DNA of 64,000 nucleotides, taken from the NCBI RefSeq assembly GCF_900129815.1, contig NZ_FQWX01000006.1, forward strand, positions 37,659 to 101,658, in the 5' to 3' direction. Numbering within the stretch: the first letter of the stretch is position 1; each line of letters opens with the position of its first letter. The notes beneath the pieces are model-generated. The model searched no databases and had not been told where the DNA came from. It was given only the letters and a program-made list of their open reading frames with translations. Positions 28,201-36,601 of the stretch are shown here, piece by piece. This stretch comes from Asaccharospora irregularis DSM 2635. GTDB taxonomy: Bacteria > Bacillota > Clostridia > Peptostreptococcales > Peptostreptococcaceae. A program made the translations under genes and the position numbers.

Positions 28201-28875
28201 ATGGAAGAAACTATAGACTTAAGAGAAATTTTCACAATACTTAAAAAAAGAATGTGGATAATAGCAATAATAACTTCTGTATTTGTAGTCGTAAGTATAG
28301 GTCTTAGCTTTTTTATACTAAAACCTGTCTATGAAGCAAATACCACATTAATAGTAAACACAGATACTGATAAAAAGAAAGACGATATTTTAACAGGGGA
28401 TCAAGTAATAGTTACTGAAAAACTAGCAATAACATATGGGGAAATAATAAAATCAAGGACAGTATTAGAACCAATCATAAAGGACTTAGGACTTAATATG
28501 ACATATGATGAACTTTATGAATGTGTCCAAGTAGCCCCAGTGAAAAACACGCAAATAATAAATATAAGTGTGAATAGCAAAATTCCAAAGCAAGCTAGAG
28601 ACATAGCAAATGCAATTCCAACCGTTTTCAAAGGCGAAGTAAAGAGAATCACAAAAGCAAATGGAATAGAAGTTATTGATAGAGCAATCACTCCAGATGA
28701 TCCAATAAAGCCTAAAAAACTTTTAAACGTATCTATATCAGCCGTACTAGGTGTTATGGTAGGTTTATTTGTTGTATTTTTGATTGAATATTTAGACAAT
28801 AAAGTAAAAACACCACAGGATGTAGAAAAATATTTAGAATTACCATTAATAGGTGTGATACCTTTGGAAAGATAA
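28201..28875 (+). CDS. Wzz-type chain-length regulator / BY-kinase adaptor
   Basis: The product has 224 residues. Two membrane helices (about 18-38 and 178-198) bracket an extracytoplasmic Wzz domain. The N-terminal DLREIFTILKKRMWIIA and the proline-rich PDDPIKPKKLLNVSISA before helix two are typical of CpsC/CapA/YwqC adaptors. They activate the cognate cytoplasmic tyrosine kinase, here the next gene (12 nt gap), and control polysaccharide length. AAGGAGGAG precedes the ATG. Confidence 0.93.
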   Translation: MEETIDLREIFTILKKRMWIIAIITSVFVVVSIGLSFFILKPVYEANTTLIVNTDTDKKKDDILTGDQVIVTEKLAITYGEIIKSRTVLEPIIKDLGLNMTYDELYECVQVAPVKNTQIINISVNSKIPKQARDIANAIPTVFKGEVKRITKANGIEVIDRAITPDDPIKPKKLLNVSISAVLGVMVGLFVVFLIEYLDNKVKTPQDVEKYLELPLIGVIPLER

Positions 28876-28887
28876 GAAAATAGGGGG

Positions 28888-29634
28888 ATGAAAGTGAGCA
28901 GAATAATATCAATAGAGGACTCTAAGTCACCTATAGCAGAGGCCTATAGAGAGATAAGAACTAATATAGAATTTTCAAATATAGATAGTGAGAAAAAAGT
29001 AATACTAACTACAAGTTCTAGAGCAAATGAGGGAAAAAGTACAGTACTATCAAATCTGGCAGTTACATTCGCCAATCTAGATAAAAAAGTATTAATAATA
29101 GATGGAGATCTAAGAAATCCAACAATACATAAAACATTTGGTTTAAGTAACATTTATGGATTGACAGACATACTTTTAGAAAAGCTAAACTTTATGGAAT
29201 GTGTACAGCCTTCCGGTATAACAGATCTTCATATTTTGGCATGTGGAGATATACCCCCAAACCCATCAGAAATGTTAGCATCAAATAAGATGAAAACGTT
29301 TTTAGAAATTATCAGAGAACGTTATGACTACATATTTATAGATGCCCCACCTATAGGAGTAGTAACAGATGCAGGTATAATATCTGGATACTCGGATGGT
29401 GTTATATTTGTAGTGGAATCTAATGGGGCAGATATAGAACAAATAAAAATGGCAAAAGAAAGACTCCTAAATATAAATGCAAAAATATTAGGGGTGGTTT
29501 TAAATAAATTTGACAATAAAAAATCAGGATATGACTATTACAACTACTATTATCAACAAGATGAGACTTCTAAAAAAGGTAGAAAGGAAAGAAAAAAGGA
29601 TAAGAAGAAAGCAGGGAGGAAGTCATGGAGATAA
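28888..29634 (+). CDS. Bacterial tyrosine kinase (CpsD/CapB/YwqD family)
   Basis: The product has 248 residues. It has Walker A in SRANEGKSTVLSNLAVTFA, Walker A' in VLIIDGDLRNPTIH and Walker B in YIFIDAPPIGVV. The C terminus carries the autophosphorylated tyrosine cluster GYDYYNYYYQQDE and then a very basic tail (KKGRKERKKDKKKAGRK). The phosphatase at 27189 is its presumed antagonist. Its end overlaps the next gene by 10 nt. Confidence 0.95.
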   Translation: MKVSRIISIEDSKSPIAEAYREIRTNIEFSNIDSEKKVILTTSSRANEGKSTVLSNLAVTFANLDKKVLIIDGDLRNPTIHKTFGLSNIYGLTDILLEKLNFMECVQPSGITDLHILACGDIPPNPSEMLASNKMKTFLEIIRERYDYIFIDAPPIGVVTDAGIISGYSDGVIFVVESNGADIEQIKMAKERLLNINAKILGVVLNKFDNKKSGYDYYNYYYQQDETSKKGRKERKKDKKKAGRKSWR

Positions 29635-31523
29635 AAGCTACACAGGCTAAAAAAGATAGTTTTATACGTAGTTTTTTAGAGAAGTATAGAATAAGACAAG
29701 GGATACTATTATTAGTAGACATCTTTAGTGTTTTAGTAGCTTTTTTGATAGGTCTAAACCTAACAGGTATAAGTGGTCCAATAGGAATAAGAGATATAAT
29801 TGTACCCTTAGGAGTATATATAACATTAAACACAATCTCGTTTTATATTTTCGGATGCTATACAAGCCTTTGGAGATATGCAGGGGAACAAGAGATTATA
29901 AGTGTGGTAAAGGCCTCTGTGGTATATATAATACCACTTTACTTTTTAAATAAGTGGTTTGGGTATGAGTACTCAAGGTTATTTTATATAGTAAATACAT
30001 TATTTATAATAATATTGACAGAGGGAAGTAGACTAGCTTATAGAACAGGAAGAAGGATCAAATGTCAGCCTTTAAATAAATTATCAAAAGTACTGATAGT
30101 AGGGGCTGGGAGTGCAGGAGAACTAGTATTAAATGAATTAAATAGAAACCCTGAACTAGGAAAAATAGCAATAGGCTTTGTAGATGACGACAAAAATAAA
30201 ATAGGAAGAAACATACACGGTGTTAGGATTCTAGGTAGTACAAAAAATATAAAAGACATAGTAGAAAACTACGACATAGACGAAATAATTTTAGCAATGA
30301 TAAATGTAACATCAGAAAACAAAAGAAGAATTATAGATATTTACAATGATACTAAATGTAAGCTGAGAACAATACCTGGAATATTTGAATTAATAGATGG
30401 AACAGTAGATATAAAAAAGATAAGGGATGTAAAAATAGAGGACTTATTGGGGAGAGAAACATTAAATGGAAATCTAGATAATATTGCAAAATATATAGAA
30501 AATAAAGTAGTAATGGTAACAGGAGCAGGAGGATCGATTGGAAGTGAACTTTGTAGACAAATAGCTAAGTTCAACCCCAAGATGCTGATAATACTAGATA
30601 ACTACGAAAACAATGCCTATGCAATACAGCAGGAACTAAAATGGCAACACAAAAGTCTAGATATAAAAACAATAATAGCATCTATAAGAGAAAAAACAAG
30701 GATGGAATCTATATTTCAAGAATACCTTCCAGAAGTAGTTTTTCATGCTGCAGCTCACAAACACGTACCACTTATGGAGGACAGTCCAGGAGAAGCAATA
30801 AAAAATAATATATTTGGAACACTTAATGTAGCACAACTTGCAGATAAATACAAAACCAAAAGATTTGTTTTGATATCTACAGACAAAGCAGTAAACCCTA
30901 CAAATATAATGGGAGCTACAAAAAGAGCTTGCGAGATGATAATTCAGGCAATAGATCAAGTAAGCCAGACAGAGTACGTAGCAGTTAGATTTGGAAACGT
31001 GCTTGGAAGCAACGGTAGCGTAATACCCCTGTTTAAAAAACAGATACTTGAAGGAGGGCCTGTAACTGTAACACATCCTGAAATAACTAGGTTTTTTATG
31101 ACTATACCAGAAGCAGTGGCGCTGGTTATAGAGGCTGGAGGTATGGCAAGAGGCGGGGAAATATTTGTTCTCGATATGGGAGAGCCTATGAAAATACTTG
31201 ACCTTGCCAAAAACTTAATAAGACTTAGTGGATTTGAGCCGGATGTCGATATAAAGATAGAATTCACAGGCCTAAGACCTGGGGAAAAGTTGTATGAAGA
31301 GCTACTTATGAATGAAGAAGGACTTACAAATACGGAAAATAATAAGATATTTGTGGCAAGACCTATGGATATAGATAGAGATTGTGTAAAAAGACATCTG
31401 ATGTTTTTGGATATGATTATAAGAAATGAAGAAATAGATTTGATTGATAATGCGATGAAGGCATTTGTTAGTACTTATATTAGACCTGAGGAAGCTAATT
31501 TAAGTGATGCTGCGAGTTTGTAG
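29625..31523 (+). CDS. Membrane-bound nucleoside-diphosphate-sugar dehydratase (EpsC/CapD family)
   Basis: The product has 632 residues. Four membrane helices lie in the first 150 residues. A CoA-binding-like Rossmann domain follows (VLIVGAGSAGELVLNEL), then a C-terminal short-chain dehydrogenase domain with VTGAGGSIGSELCRQIAKF and STDKAVNPTNIMGATKRACE. The usual Tyr of the YxxxK pair is Met here, as known for long-form members such as WbpM. These enzymes make 4-keto-6-deoxy sugars, often from UDP-GlcNAc, for capsule or EPS repeat units. It is intact, although the genes that should follow are decayed. Confidence 0.93.
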   Translation: MEIKATQAKKDSFIRSFLEKYRIRQGILLLVDIFSVLVAFLIGLNLTGISGPIGIRDIIVPLGVYITLNTISFYIFGCYTSLWRYAGEQEIISVVKASVVYIIPLYFLNKWFGYEYSRLFYIVNTLFIIILTEGSRLAYRTGRRIKCQPLNKLSKVLIVGAGSAGELVLNELNRNPELGKIAIGFVDDDKNKIGRNIHGVRILGSTKNIKDIVENYDIDEIILAMINVTSENKRRIIDIYNDTKCKLRTIPGIFELIDGTVDIKKIRDVKIEDLLGRETLNGNLDNIAKYIENKVVMVTGAGGSIGSELCRQIAKFNPKMLIILDNYENNAYAIQQELKWQHKSLDIKTIIASIREKTRMESIFQEYLPEVVFHAAAHKHVPLMEDSPGEAIKNNIFGTLNVAQLADKYKTKRFVLISTDKAVNPTNIMGATKRACEMIIQAIDQVSQTEYVAVRFGNVLGSNGSVIPLFKKQILEGGPVTVTHPEITRFFMTIPEAVALVIEAGGMARGGEIFVLDMGEPMKILDLAKNLIRLSGFEPDVDIKIEFTGLRPGEKLYEELLMNEEGLTNTENNKIFVARPMDIDRDCVKRHLMFLDMIIRNEEIDLIDNAMKAFVSTYIRPEEANLSDAASL

Positions 31524-31534
31524 GGGGGAATCAG

Positions 31535-31762
31535 ATGTATTTAAAAATAAAAAGAGGGATTGATTTTATATTATCCCTCATTGGACTAATTGTTTTAGCT
31601 CCAATTTTTATTGTTTTGATTATAGTTATAAAATTGGACTCACCAGGGCCTGTACTGTTTAAGCAAAAAAGGATAGGTATTCATAAAACTTGTACTGGGA
31701 AGATTCTAAGAAAAACAAGTCCTTATAAATTACCTCAGATTATTAATATTTTGTTTTGTTAA
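31535..31762 (+). pseudogene. Collapsed undecaprenyl-phosphate sugar transferase
   Basis: The first 50 codons match the bacterial sugar-transferase family (KRGIDFILSLIGLIVLAPIF and KLDSPGPVLFKQKRIGIHK). The reading then jumps to a sequence resembling a much later part of the family (GKILRKTSPYKLPQIINIL), omitting the segment with the FRTM motif, and stops at once without KGDMS-type or GPRP motifs. This is a 75-codon remnant with an internal in-frame deletion and a lost 3' half. The intact enzyme would have started the lipid-linked repeat unit. GGGGGG precedes the ATG 12 nt after the dehydratase gene, so it was the next gene of the operon. Confidence 0.85.
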
Positions 31763-32701
31763 ATCTAAATTTTTTTATAAGGTATCTATAATTATGAGTT
31801 TGTTAGGGAATATTTATATATGAATTACGGATATTAATTGCTACTATTAGGTTAGTTTCTTTTGGTTGTATAATAATATTTAGCGTTGATGGTAATAAAA
31901 AGTCCATAATTGTCCTAAGACAAAAATGGACTAATTACTATCAGTGCTATTATTTTATAAAAAATAAAGAATGTATGTCAAACTCGCTGTATAATTAAGT
32001 AACTACAACAAAATAAACAAGAAAGTTTAACACGTATTCAAATAATATTAGGGATAATATTCTAGGAATTAGCGATGAAAATTATTCAGCAGTAAAAAAT
32101 CTATTCACAGAGTACTTTGAATAGATAAATTTAAGTATCTAAAATCAGTTGATTCGACAATGAGGGTAAATTTAGTTAATAATTAAACTGGAAAAGTTTT
32201 TGATATTTTATTTAATATAAGAAAACATTAATTGAAACAGTATTTCCTGTCATATACTAAAAAGAAAGCATTCTTACAAGAGAGATTGTTTTAAATCTGT
32301 GTAAATATTTCAATATAGGTAATGATACAGATAATTGTAACGAAAAAATATGCGATAATCAATCATAGTCTTTTTTATCTTGTCTGTGATAATTTTTTAT
32401 ATAGGGAAGAAGTAGAGAACTAGGAGATGTTATAATAGATTCTACGGGTGCTATACTAGGACTTATTATATATTATATATTTAATAATATTGGAAAGTAG
32501 TCTGAATATTAAGTTCTATTGTATATATTCTGATTAAGCTATCAATTTTAAAATTAAATATTTATATTTTAGGTAGGATTATAGACACTAAGAAAATTAG
32601 TATTTCTAGTCTAAAAAATTGGCATGTTATTCTAAAAAAGAAATTTAATTGCTAAATAATGAACTTATGTATAAGGAAAATCATTAAAATGGAGGAACAA
32701 T
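31763..32701 (+). other. Decayed stretch without an intact gene
   Basis: These 939 bases contain no open frame of useful length on either strand. Fragments look once coding, for example GISDENYSAVKNLFTEYFE around 32055-32120 and the VanZ-like tail at 32405-32500. A weak hairpin (AGTCCAT 31901-31907 with ATGGACT 31926-31932) is present. It sits where glycosyltransferase and polymerase genes would be expected, so gene decay after deletion is the likeliest explanation. Confidence 0.7.
32405..32500 (+). pseudogene. VanZ-like protein, C-terminal remnant
   Basis: A 31-codon frame bounded by a stop on the left reads GRSRELGDVIIDSTGAILGL and then a hydrophobic helix. This is the pattern that ends VanZ family membrane proteins (GR-x5-DV-x2-D-x2-GA-x2-G). 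No N-terminal half in the same frame is found upstream. Confidence 0.65.
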
Positions 32702-34243
32702 ATGAGTAAAGTAGCAAAAGCAACCTTAGGACTGATGATAGTCACAATGTTATCAAAAATCTTAGGGTTTACAAGAGAACTAGCACTGACATACACCTAT
32801 GGTGCTGGTACAATTTCAGATATATATATAACAACACTAAGCATTCCTACAATTTTATTTGCATCAATAGGATCTGCGCTTGGTACAACATTTATTCCTC
32901 TATTTTATGAAGTAGAAAAACTAGATGGAGATAAGAAATCTCTTGAATTTTCCAACAACGTTTTTAATATTGTAACAATACTATCCATAATAATGGCTAT
33001 ACTAGGATTTATATTTGCAGGACCATTGGTTAAAGTATTTGCAATCAATTTTACAGGAGAAAAATTATTACTAGCTATAAAGTTTACTAGAATAATGATA
33101 TTCGGAGTAGTATTTATAGGGTTAAGCCAAGTAATGACATCTTGGCTACAGATAAAAGGCAACTTCACAGTACCTGGGATGATAGGATTTCCATACAATA
33201 TACTTATAATAGTGGGAATAATCATAAGTTCAAAAGGCGACTTATATATTATGCCAATATTAACTTTGTTAGCTATATTATGTCAATTTTTATTTCAATT
33301 TCCATTTGCAATAAAAACAGGATATAAATATAAACCATATATAAACATAAAAGACAAATACATAAAAAGAATGTTAGCTCTTGTAGTTCCTGTATTTATA
33401 GGGGCTAGTGTTAATCAAATAAATGCTATAGTAGATAGAACCTTGGCATCTACACTGGGAGATGGATTTATAACAATATTAAACAGCGCAAATAGATTAA
33501 ATGGATTTGTATTAGGGCTTTTTATAGTGACAATTTCAACAGTGATATATCCCACTCTTTCTAAATTATCTAATGAAAACAACAAAGAAAAGTTTGCTAA
33601 ATCTGTATCTAAGAGTGTGAATTCTGTAATACTTATGGTAATGCCTATTTCAGTGGGAGCTATAGTACTTGCAGAGCCTGTTGTCAAAATAGTATTTCAA
33701 AGAGGGGCCTTTGATGCACAGGCTACAAAAATGACTGCTATTGCCTTAGCTTGTTATTCTATAGGAATGGTAGGTTTTGGTCTAAGGGAAATATTAAACA
33801 AGGTGTTTTATTCATTGCAAGATACAAAAACACCTATGATAAACGGGGCTATGGCTGTTGGAGTAAATATACTGCTAAGTATTATACTAATAAAATTTTT
33901 GGGACATGCAGGGCTTGCAATAGCTACCAGTATATCAGCTATTGTATGTATAGTACTTTTATTTATTAGTCTAAAGAAAAAGATAGGGTATTTTGGACAA
34001 GATTACATAACAAAAACAATTATTAAGTCATTAGTTGCATCAATTTTTATGGGAGTTATTACATTTATTTTCTATAAATTCCTAGTAGGTCTTTTAGGAT
34101 TAGGATTTATAAAAGAAGCGTTAGCACTATTTAGTTCTATTGCAATTGGAGCTATAGTTTATATAGCTTTAATTATAAAATTCAATATAGAAGAAGTTAG
34201 TACTATTATAGATATGTTTAAAAGTAGGATAACCTCTAAATAG
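32702..34243 (+). CDS. murJ: MurJ/MviN-type lipid flippase
   Basis: The product has 513 residues with about 14 membrane helices. It shows the MurJ pattern MLSKILGFTRELALTYTYG at the N terminus, FQRGAFDAQATKMTAIAL and GLREILNKVFYSLQDTKTPM. MurJ flips lipid II for peptidoglycan synthesis. The place of this copy in a polysaccharide and surface-protein island leaves open that it moves another undecaprenyl-linked precursor. GGAGG precedes the ATG. Confidence 0.92.
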   Translation: MSKVAKATLGLMIVTMLSKILGFTRELALTYTYGAGTISDIYITTLSIPTILFASIGSALGTTFIPLFYEVEKLDGDKKSLEFSNNVFNIVTILSIIMAILGFIFAGPLVKVFAINFTGEKLLLAIKFTRIMIFGVVFIGLSQVMTSWLQIKGNFTVPGMIGFPYNILIIVGIIISSKGDLYIMPILTLLAILCQFLFQFPFAIKTGYKYKPYINIKDKYIKRMLALVVPVFIGASVNQINAIVDRTLASTLGDGFITILNSANRLNGFVLGLFIVTISTVIYPTLSKLSNENNKEKFAKSVSKSVNSVILMVMPISVGAIVLAEPVVKIVFQRGAFDAQATKMTAIALACYSIGMVGFGLREILNKVFYSLQDTKTPMINGAMAVGVNILLSIILIKFLGHAGLAIATSISAIVCIVLLFISLKKKIGYFGQDYITKTIIKSLVASIFMGVITFIFYKFLVGLLGLGFIKEALALFSSIAIGAIVYIALIIKFNIEEVSTIIDMFKSRITSK

Positions 34244-34305
34244 GTGGGTATAAATATACAGAATCTCATAAAGATATCGTAATATTATCCGAATAATTAA
34301 TTTGG

Positions 34306-34355
34306 ATTTGAATTTCCCCGACTCTTTTATAAATTTTTAGAGTTGGGATTCAAAT
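34306..34355 (+). repeat. Extended inverted repeat between murJ and the first surface protein
   Basis: ATTTGAAT-TT-CCCC-GACTCT (34306-34325) pairs with AGAGTTGGGATTCAAAT (34339-34355) with one bulge. There is no T-run. The corresponding leader of the second copy, at about 35914-35935, lacks this block, so it is an insertion in one copy or a deletion in the other. Confidence 0.65.
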
Positions 34356-34393
34356 AAATTTACAAAAATAACTTAAGAAAAGGGGGGAAATTA

Positions 34394-35011
34394 ATGAGAA
34401 AAACATTAAAAACTATGATACTAACTACAATGTTAGTATTAGCTATGGGAGCAACTTGTTTTGCTAATCCATCAGATGACTTAAGTAAGTCACTATTATC
34501 AGCAGGTGTACCAAGTTCATATGTAGGGACTGTTTCAGAGTATTTACAAAAGACTAAAATATCTGAGTCTCAATACAATACTGCAAAATCTAAATTAGAT
34601 CAAGCAAAAGCTATAATAGGAAATACTAAAGACTTAAGTAGTTTATCTTCTGATCAAAAAAGCGAGGTTATGTCTTTAGCTAGAGAAGGCGGGAATGCTT
34701 TAGGTTTAACTGTAAAGTTTGGTAAAGACAACCAAGGCAGAACTACTTTAGTAGCAACTGATGCTAATGGCGGAACTGTATTAAAAATGTCTACTGCTGA
34801 TGGTGCAGCTAATTTTGATTTGGGATCTGTAGTAGCAGCATTACAAGAAATGGTTGAGTTTTCTAATAGCTCTAACAAAGGAGAATTCACTCCAGTAGGT
34901 GGAACTATGACTAAAACTGCAACTGAATACGGAAATATGATGCTTGCTGGGGCTATGTTAGTGGCTTTTGCAGGAGGAATATTTGTTGTTTCTAAGAGAA
35001 GAACTGCTTAG
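34394..35011 (+). CDS. Small surface protein, copy A (sortase substrate candidate)
   Basis: The product has 205 residues. A Sec signal peptide (about 1-24; cleavage likely after CFA) leads to an alpha-helical region with DDLSKSLLSAGVPSSYVG and a Ser/Lys/Gln-rich stretch. A small beta-like part follows (GLTVKFGKDNQGRTTLVATD). The C terminus has the layout of a sorting signal: MTKTA (172-176), a short linker, a hydrophobic helix (LAGAMLVAFAGGIFVVS) and the basic tail KRRTA. The family is unknown to me. It differs from copy B (35956) at 8 of 205 residues, all in the first quarter or the C-terminal helix. AAGGGGGG precedes the ATG. Confidence 0.85.
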   Translation: MRKTLKTMILTTMLVLAMGATCFANPSDDLSKSLLSAGVPSSYVGTVSEYLQKTKISESQYNTAKSKLDQAKAIIGNTKDLSSLSSDQKSEVMSLAREGGNALGLTVKFGKDNQGRTTLVATDANGGTVLKMSTADGAANFDLGSVVAALQEMVEFSNSSNKGEFTPVGGTMTKTATEYGNMMLAGAMLVAFAGGIFVVSKRRTA

Positions 35012-35039
35012 AAAAACTGTTTTAAATAAGAAATTAGTA

Positions 35040-35162
35040 TTGGTGAAAAAAATTCTACATAGTGAAAAATATACCAATACTCGTATACCAAGAAAGATAG
35101 GGATTACGTTTGTAATCCCTATTTGTTTAGTTATTATGATTATAAATGAAAGGACAGACTAA
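35040..35162 (+). pseudogene. Decayed 5' end of a duplicated sortase gene
   Basis: After copy A, at the same place where the sortase follows copy B, lies sequence closely matching the first 35 codons of the sortase at 36602 (SEKYTNTRIPRKIGITFVIP against NEKYTNTRLLKKIGVTFVIP). The ATG has become ATT, two bases are lost in the A/T run after the second codon, and the match ends near 35140. A TTG-started 40-codon frame (35040) could still express a short membrane peptide. This shows that a substrate-sortase unit was duplicated and that one sortase was lost. Confidence 0.85.
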
Positions 35163-35168
35163 AATACT

Positions 35169-35771
35169 ATGAATATCTTAAAATATTGTATAAAAAGATC
35201 AATAATTTGGCGATATAATAAACATCATTTAACGAAGATTCAAAGTATTCATGCTAGCACAAAAGCTAATTATGGAGTTGGGGTTTTGATATCGAAAATG
35301 ACTACAGTTGCCGAAGATGTCACAATTGGGGACTATAGCTATGTAAATAGTGGATCATATGTAGAGAATTGTACGATAGGAAAGTTTTGTTCTATTTCTT
35401 CTGGAGTTTATATTTGTCCATTTGAACACAATTATAAAATTAGGACTACTCACCCAGTTCTCAGGTGGGGAGAACCAGTACCTCCTCGTCCAAAGGTCAC
35501 TATAGGCAATGATGTATTAATTAGTTTAAATGCAGTAATACTAGAGGGCGTAACAATTGGTGATGGTGCTGTTATAGGTGCTGGTGCAGTTGTAACAAAA
35601 GATGTAAAGCCATATGAAATTGTAGGTGGTGTGCCTGCCAAACATATCAAATATAGGTTTTCTGATGAGGAAATTAAAAAATTGCAGGAACTAAAATGGT
35701 GGGATTGGGAAATAGAAAAAATAAGGAAAAACGTTGATTTTTTTAAAAATGAAAGTGATATTATAAAGTAA
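35169..35771 (+). CDS. Hexapeptide-repeat O-acetyltransferase (CatB-like)
   Basis: The product has 200 residues. Left-handed beta-helix repeats are visible (VTIGDYSYVNSGSYVENCTI, then VTIGNDVLISLNAVILEGVT and TIGDGAVIGAGAVVTKDV). The active-site loop region is FEHNYKIRTTHP, and the C terminus has the GGVPAKHIKYRF pattern of the xenobiotic/CatB acetyltransferase class. The genomic place suggests acetylation of a surface polysaccharide rather than antibiotic resistance, but the acceptor is unknown. The ribosome binding site is weak (AAAGGA 15 nt upstream). It is wedged between the two copies of the surface-protein unit. Confidence 0.9.
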   Translation: MNILKYCIKRSIIWRYNKHHLTKIQSIHASTKANYGVGVLISKMTTVAEDVTIGDYSYVNSGSYVENCTIGKFCSISSGVYICPFEHNYKIRTTHPVLRWGEPVPPRPKVTIGNDVLISLNAVILEGVTIGDGAVIGAGAVVTKDVKPYEIVGGVPAKHIKYRFSDEEIKKLQELKWWDWEIEKIRKNVDFFKNESDIIK

Positions 35772-35955
35772 AAATAGAAAATTAGATATTATAAGATTAT
35801 ATTAAATGATGAAAGGCAATTATAAATTTTAAAGGCTAATTCTAGGGGGGAGCATACATAAATGTATAGAATATCCTAAAGATATTGTAATATTAGTCGA
35901 ATAACAAAATAGAATTTGAATTTATAAAAATAACCTAAGAAAAGGGGGGGAAGCA

Positions 35956-36573
35956 ATGAAAAAAACATTAAAAACAATGGTGCTAACTACAATGCTAGTA
36001 TTAGCTATGGGATCAACTTGTTTTGCTAATCCAGCAGATGACTTAAGTAAGTCACTATTATCAGCAGGAGTACCAAGTTCATATGTAGGGACTGTTTCAG
36101 AGTATTTACAAAAGACTAAAATATCTCAGTCTCAATATAATACTGCAAAATCTAAATTAGATCAAGCAAAAGCTATAATAGGAAATACTAAAGACTTAAG
36201 TAGTTTATCTTCTGATCAAAAAAGCGAGGTTATGTCTTTAGCTAGAGAAGGCGGAAATGCTTTAGGTTTAACTGTAAAGTTTGGTAAAGACAACCAAGGC
36301 AGAACTACTTTAGTAGCAACTGATGCTAATGGCGGAACTGTATTAAAAATGTCTACTGCTGATGGTGCAGCTAATTTTGATTTGGGATCTGTAGTAGCAG
36401 CATTACAAGAAATGGTTGAGTTTTCTAATAGCTCTAACAAAGGAGAATTCACTCCAGTAGGTGGAACTATGACTAAAACTGCAACTGAATACGGAAATAC
36501 GATGCTTGCTGGGGTTATGTTGATAGCTTTTGCAGGAGGAATATTTGTTGTTTCTAAGAGAAGAACTGCTTAG
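35956..36573 (+). CDS. Small surface protein, copy B (sortase substrate candidate)
   Basis: The product has 205 residues and the same architecture as copy A: signal peptide to about residue 24 (GSTCFA), helical domain, MTKTA (172-176), C-terminal hydrophobic helix and KRRTA. The whole middle is identical in protein and nearly so in DNA, which points to a recent duplication or to gene conversion. AAGGGGGGG (35942-35950) precedes the ATG. A sortase starts 28 nt after the stop, so this copy forms a substrate-enzyme pair. Confidence 0.87.
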   Translation: MKKTLKTMVLTTMLVLAMGSTCFANPADDLSKSLLSAGVPSSYVGTVSEYLQKTKISQSQYNTAKSKLDQAKAIIGNTKDLSSLSSDQKSEVMSLAREGGNALGLTVKFGKDNQGRTTLVATDANGGTVLKMSTADGAANFDLGSVVAALQEMVEFSNSSNKGEFTPVGGTMTKTATEYGNTMLAGVMLIAFAGGIFVVSKRRTA

Positions 36574-36601
36574 AAAAACTTGTTTTAAATAGGAGATTAG
36601 T

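Noticed and set aside
31535..31762. A functional short sugar transferase
   Set aside because: The catalytic region between KRIG and LRKTS and everything after LPQI are missing.
34968..35162. A separate 64-codon gene after surface protein copy A
   Set aside because: Its start lies inside copy A in another frame and its only recognisable part is the decayed sortase start.
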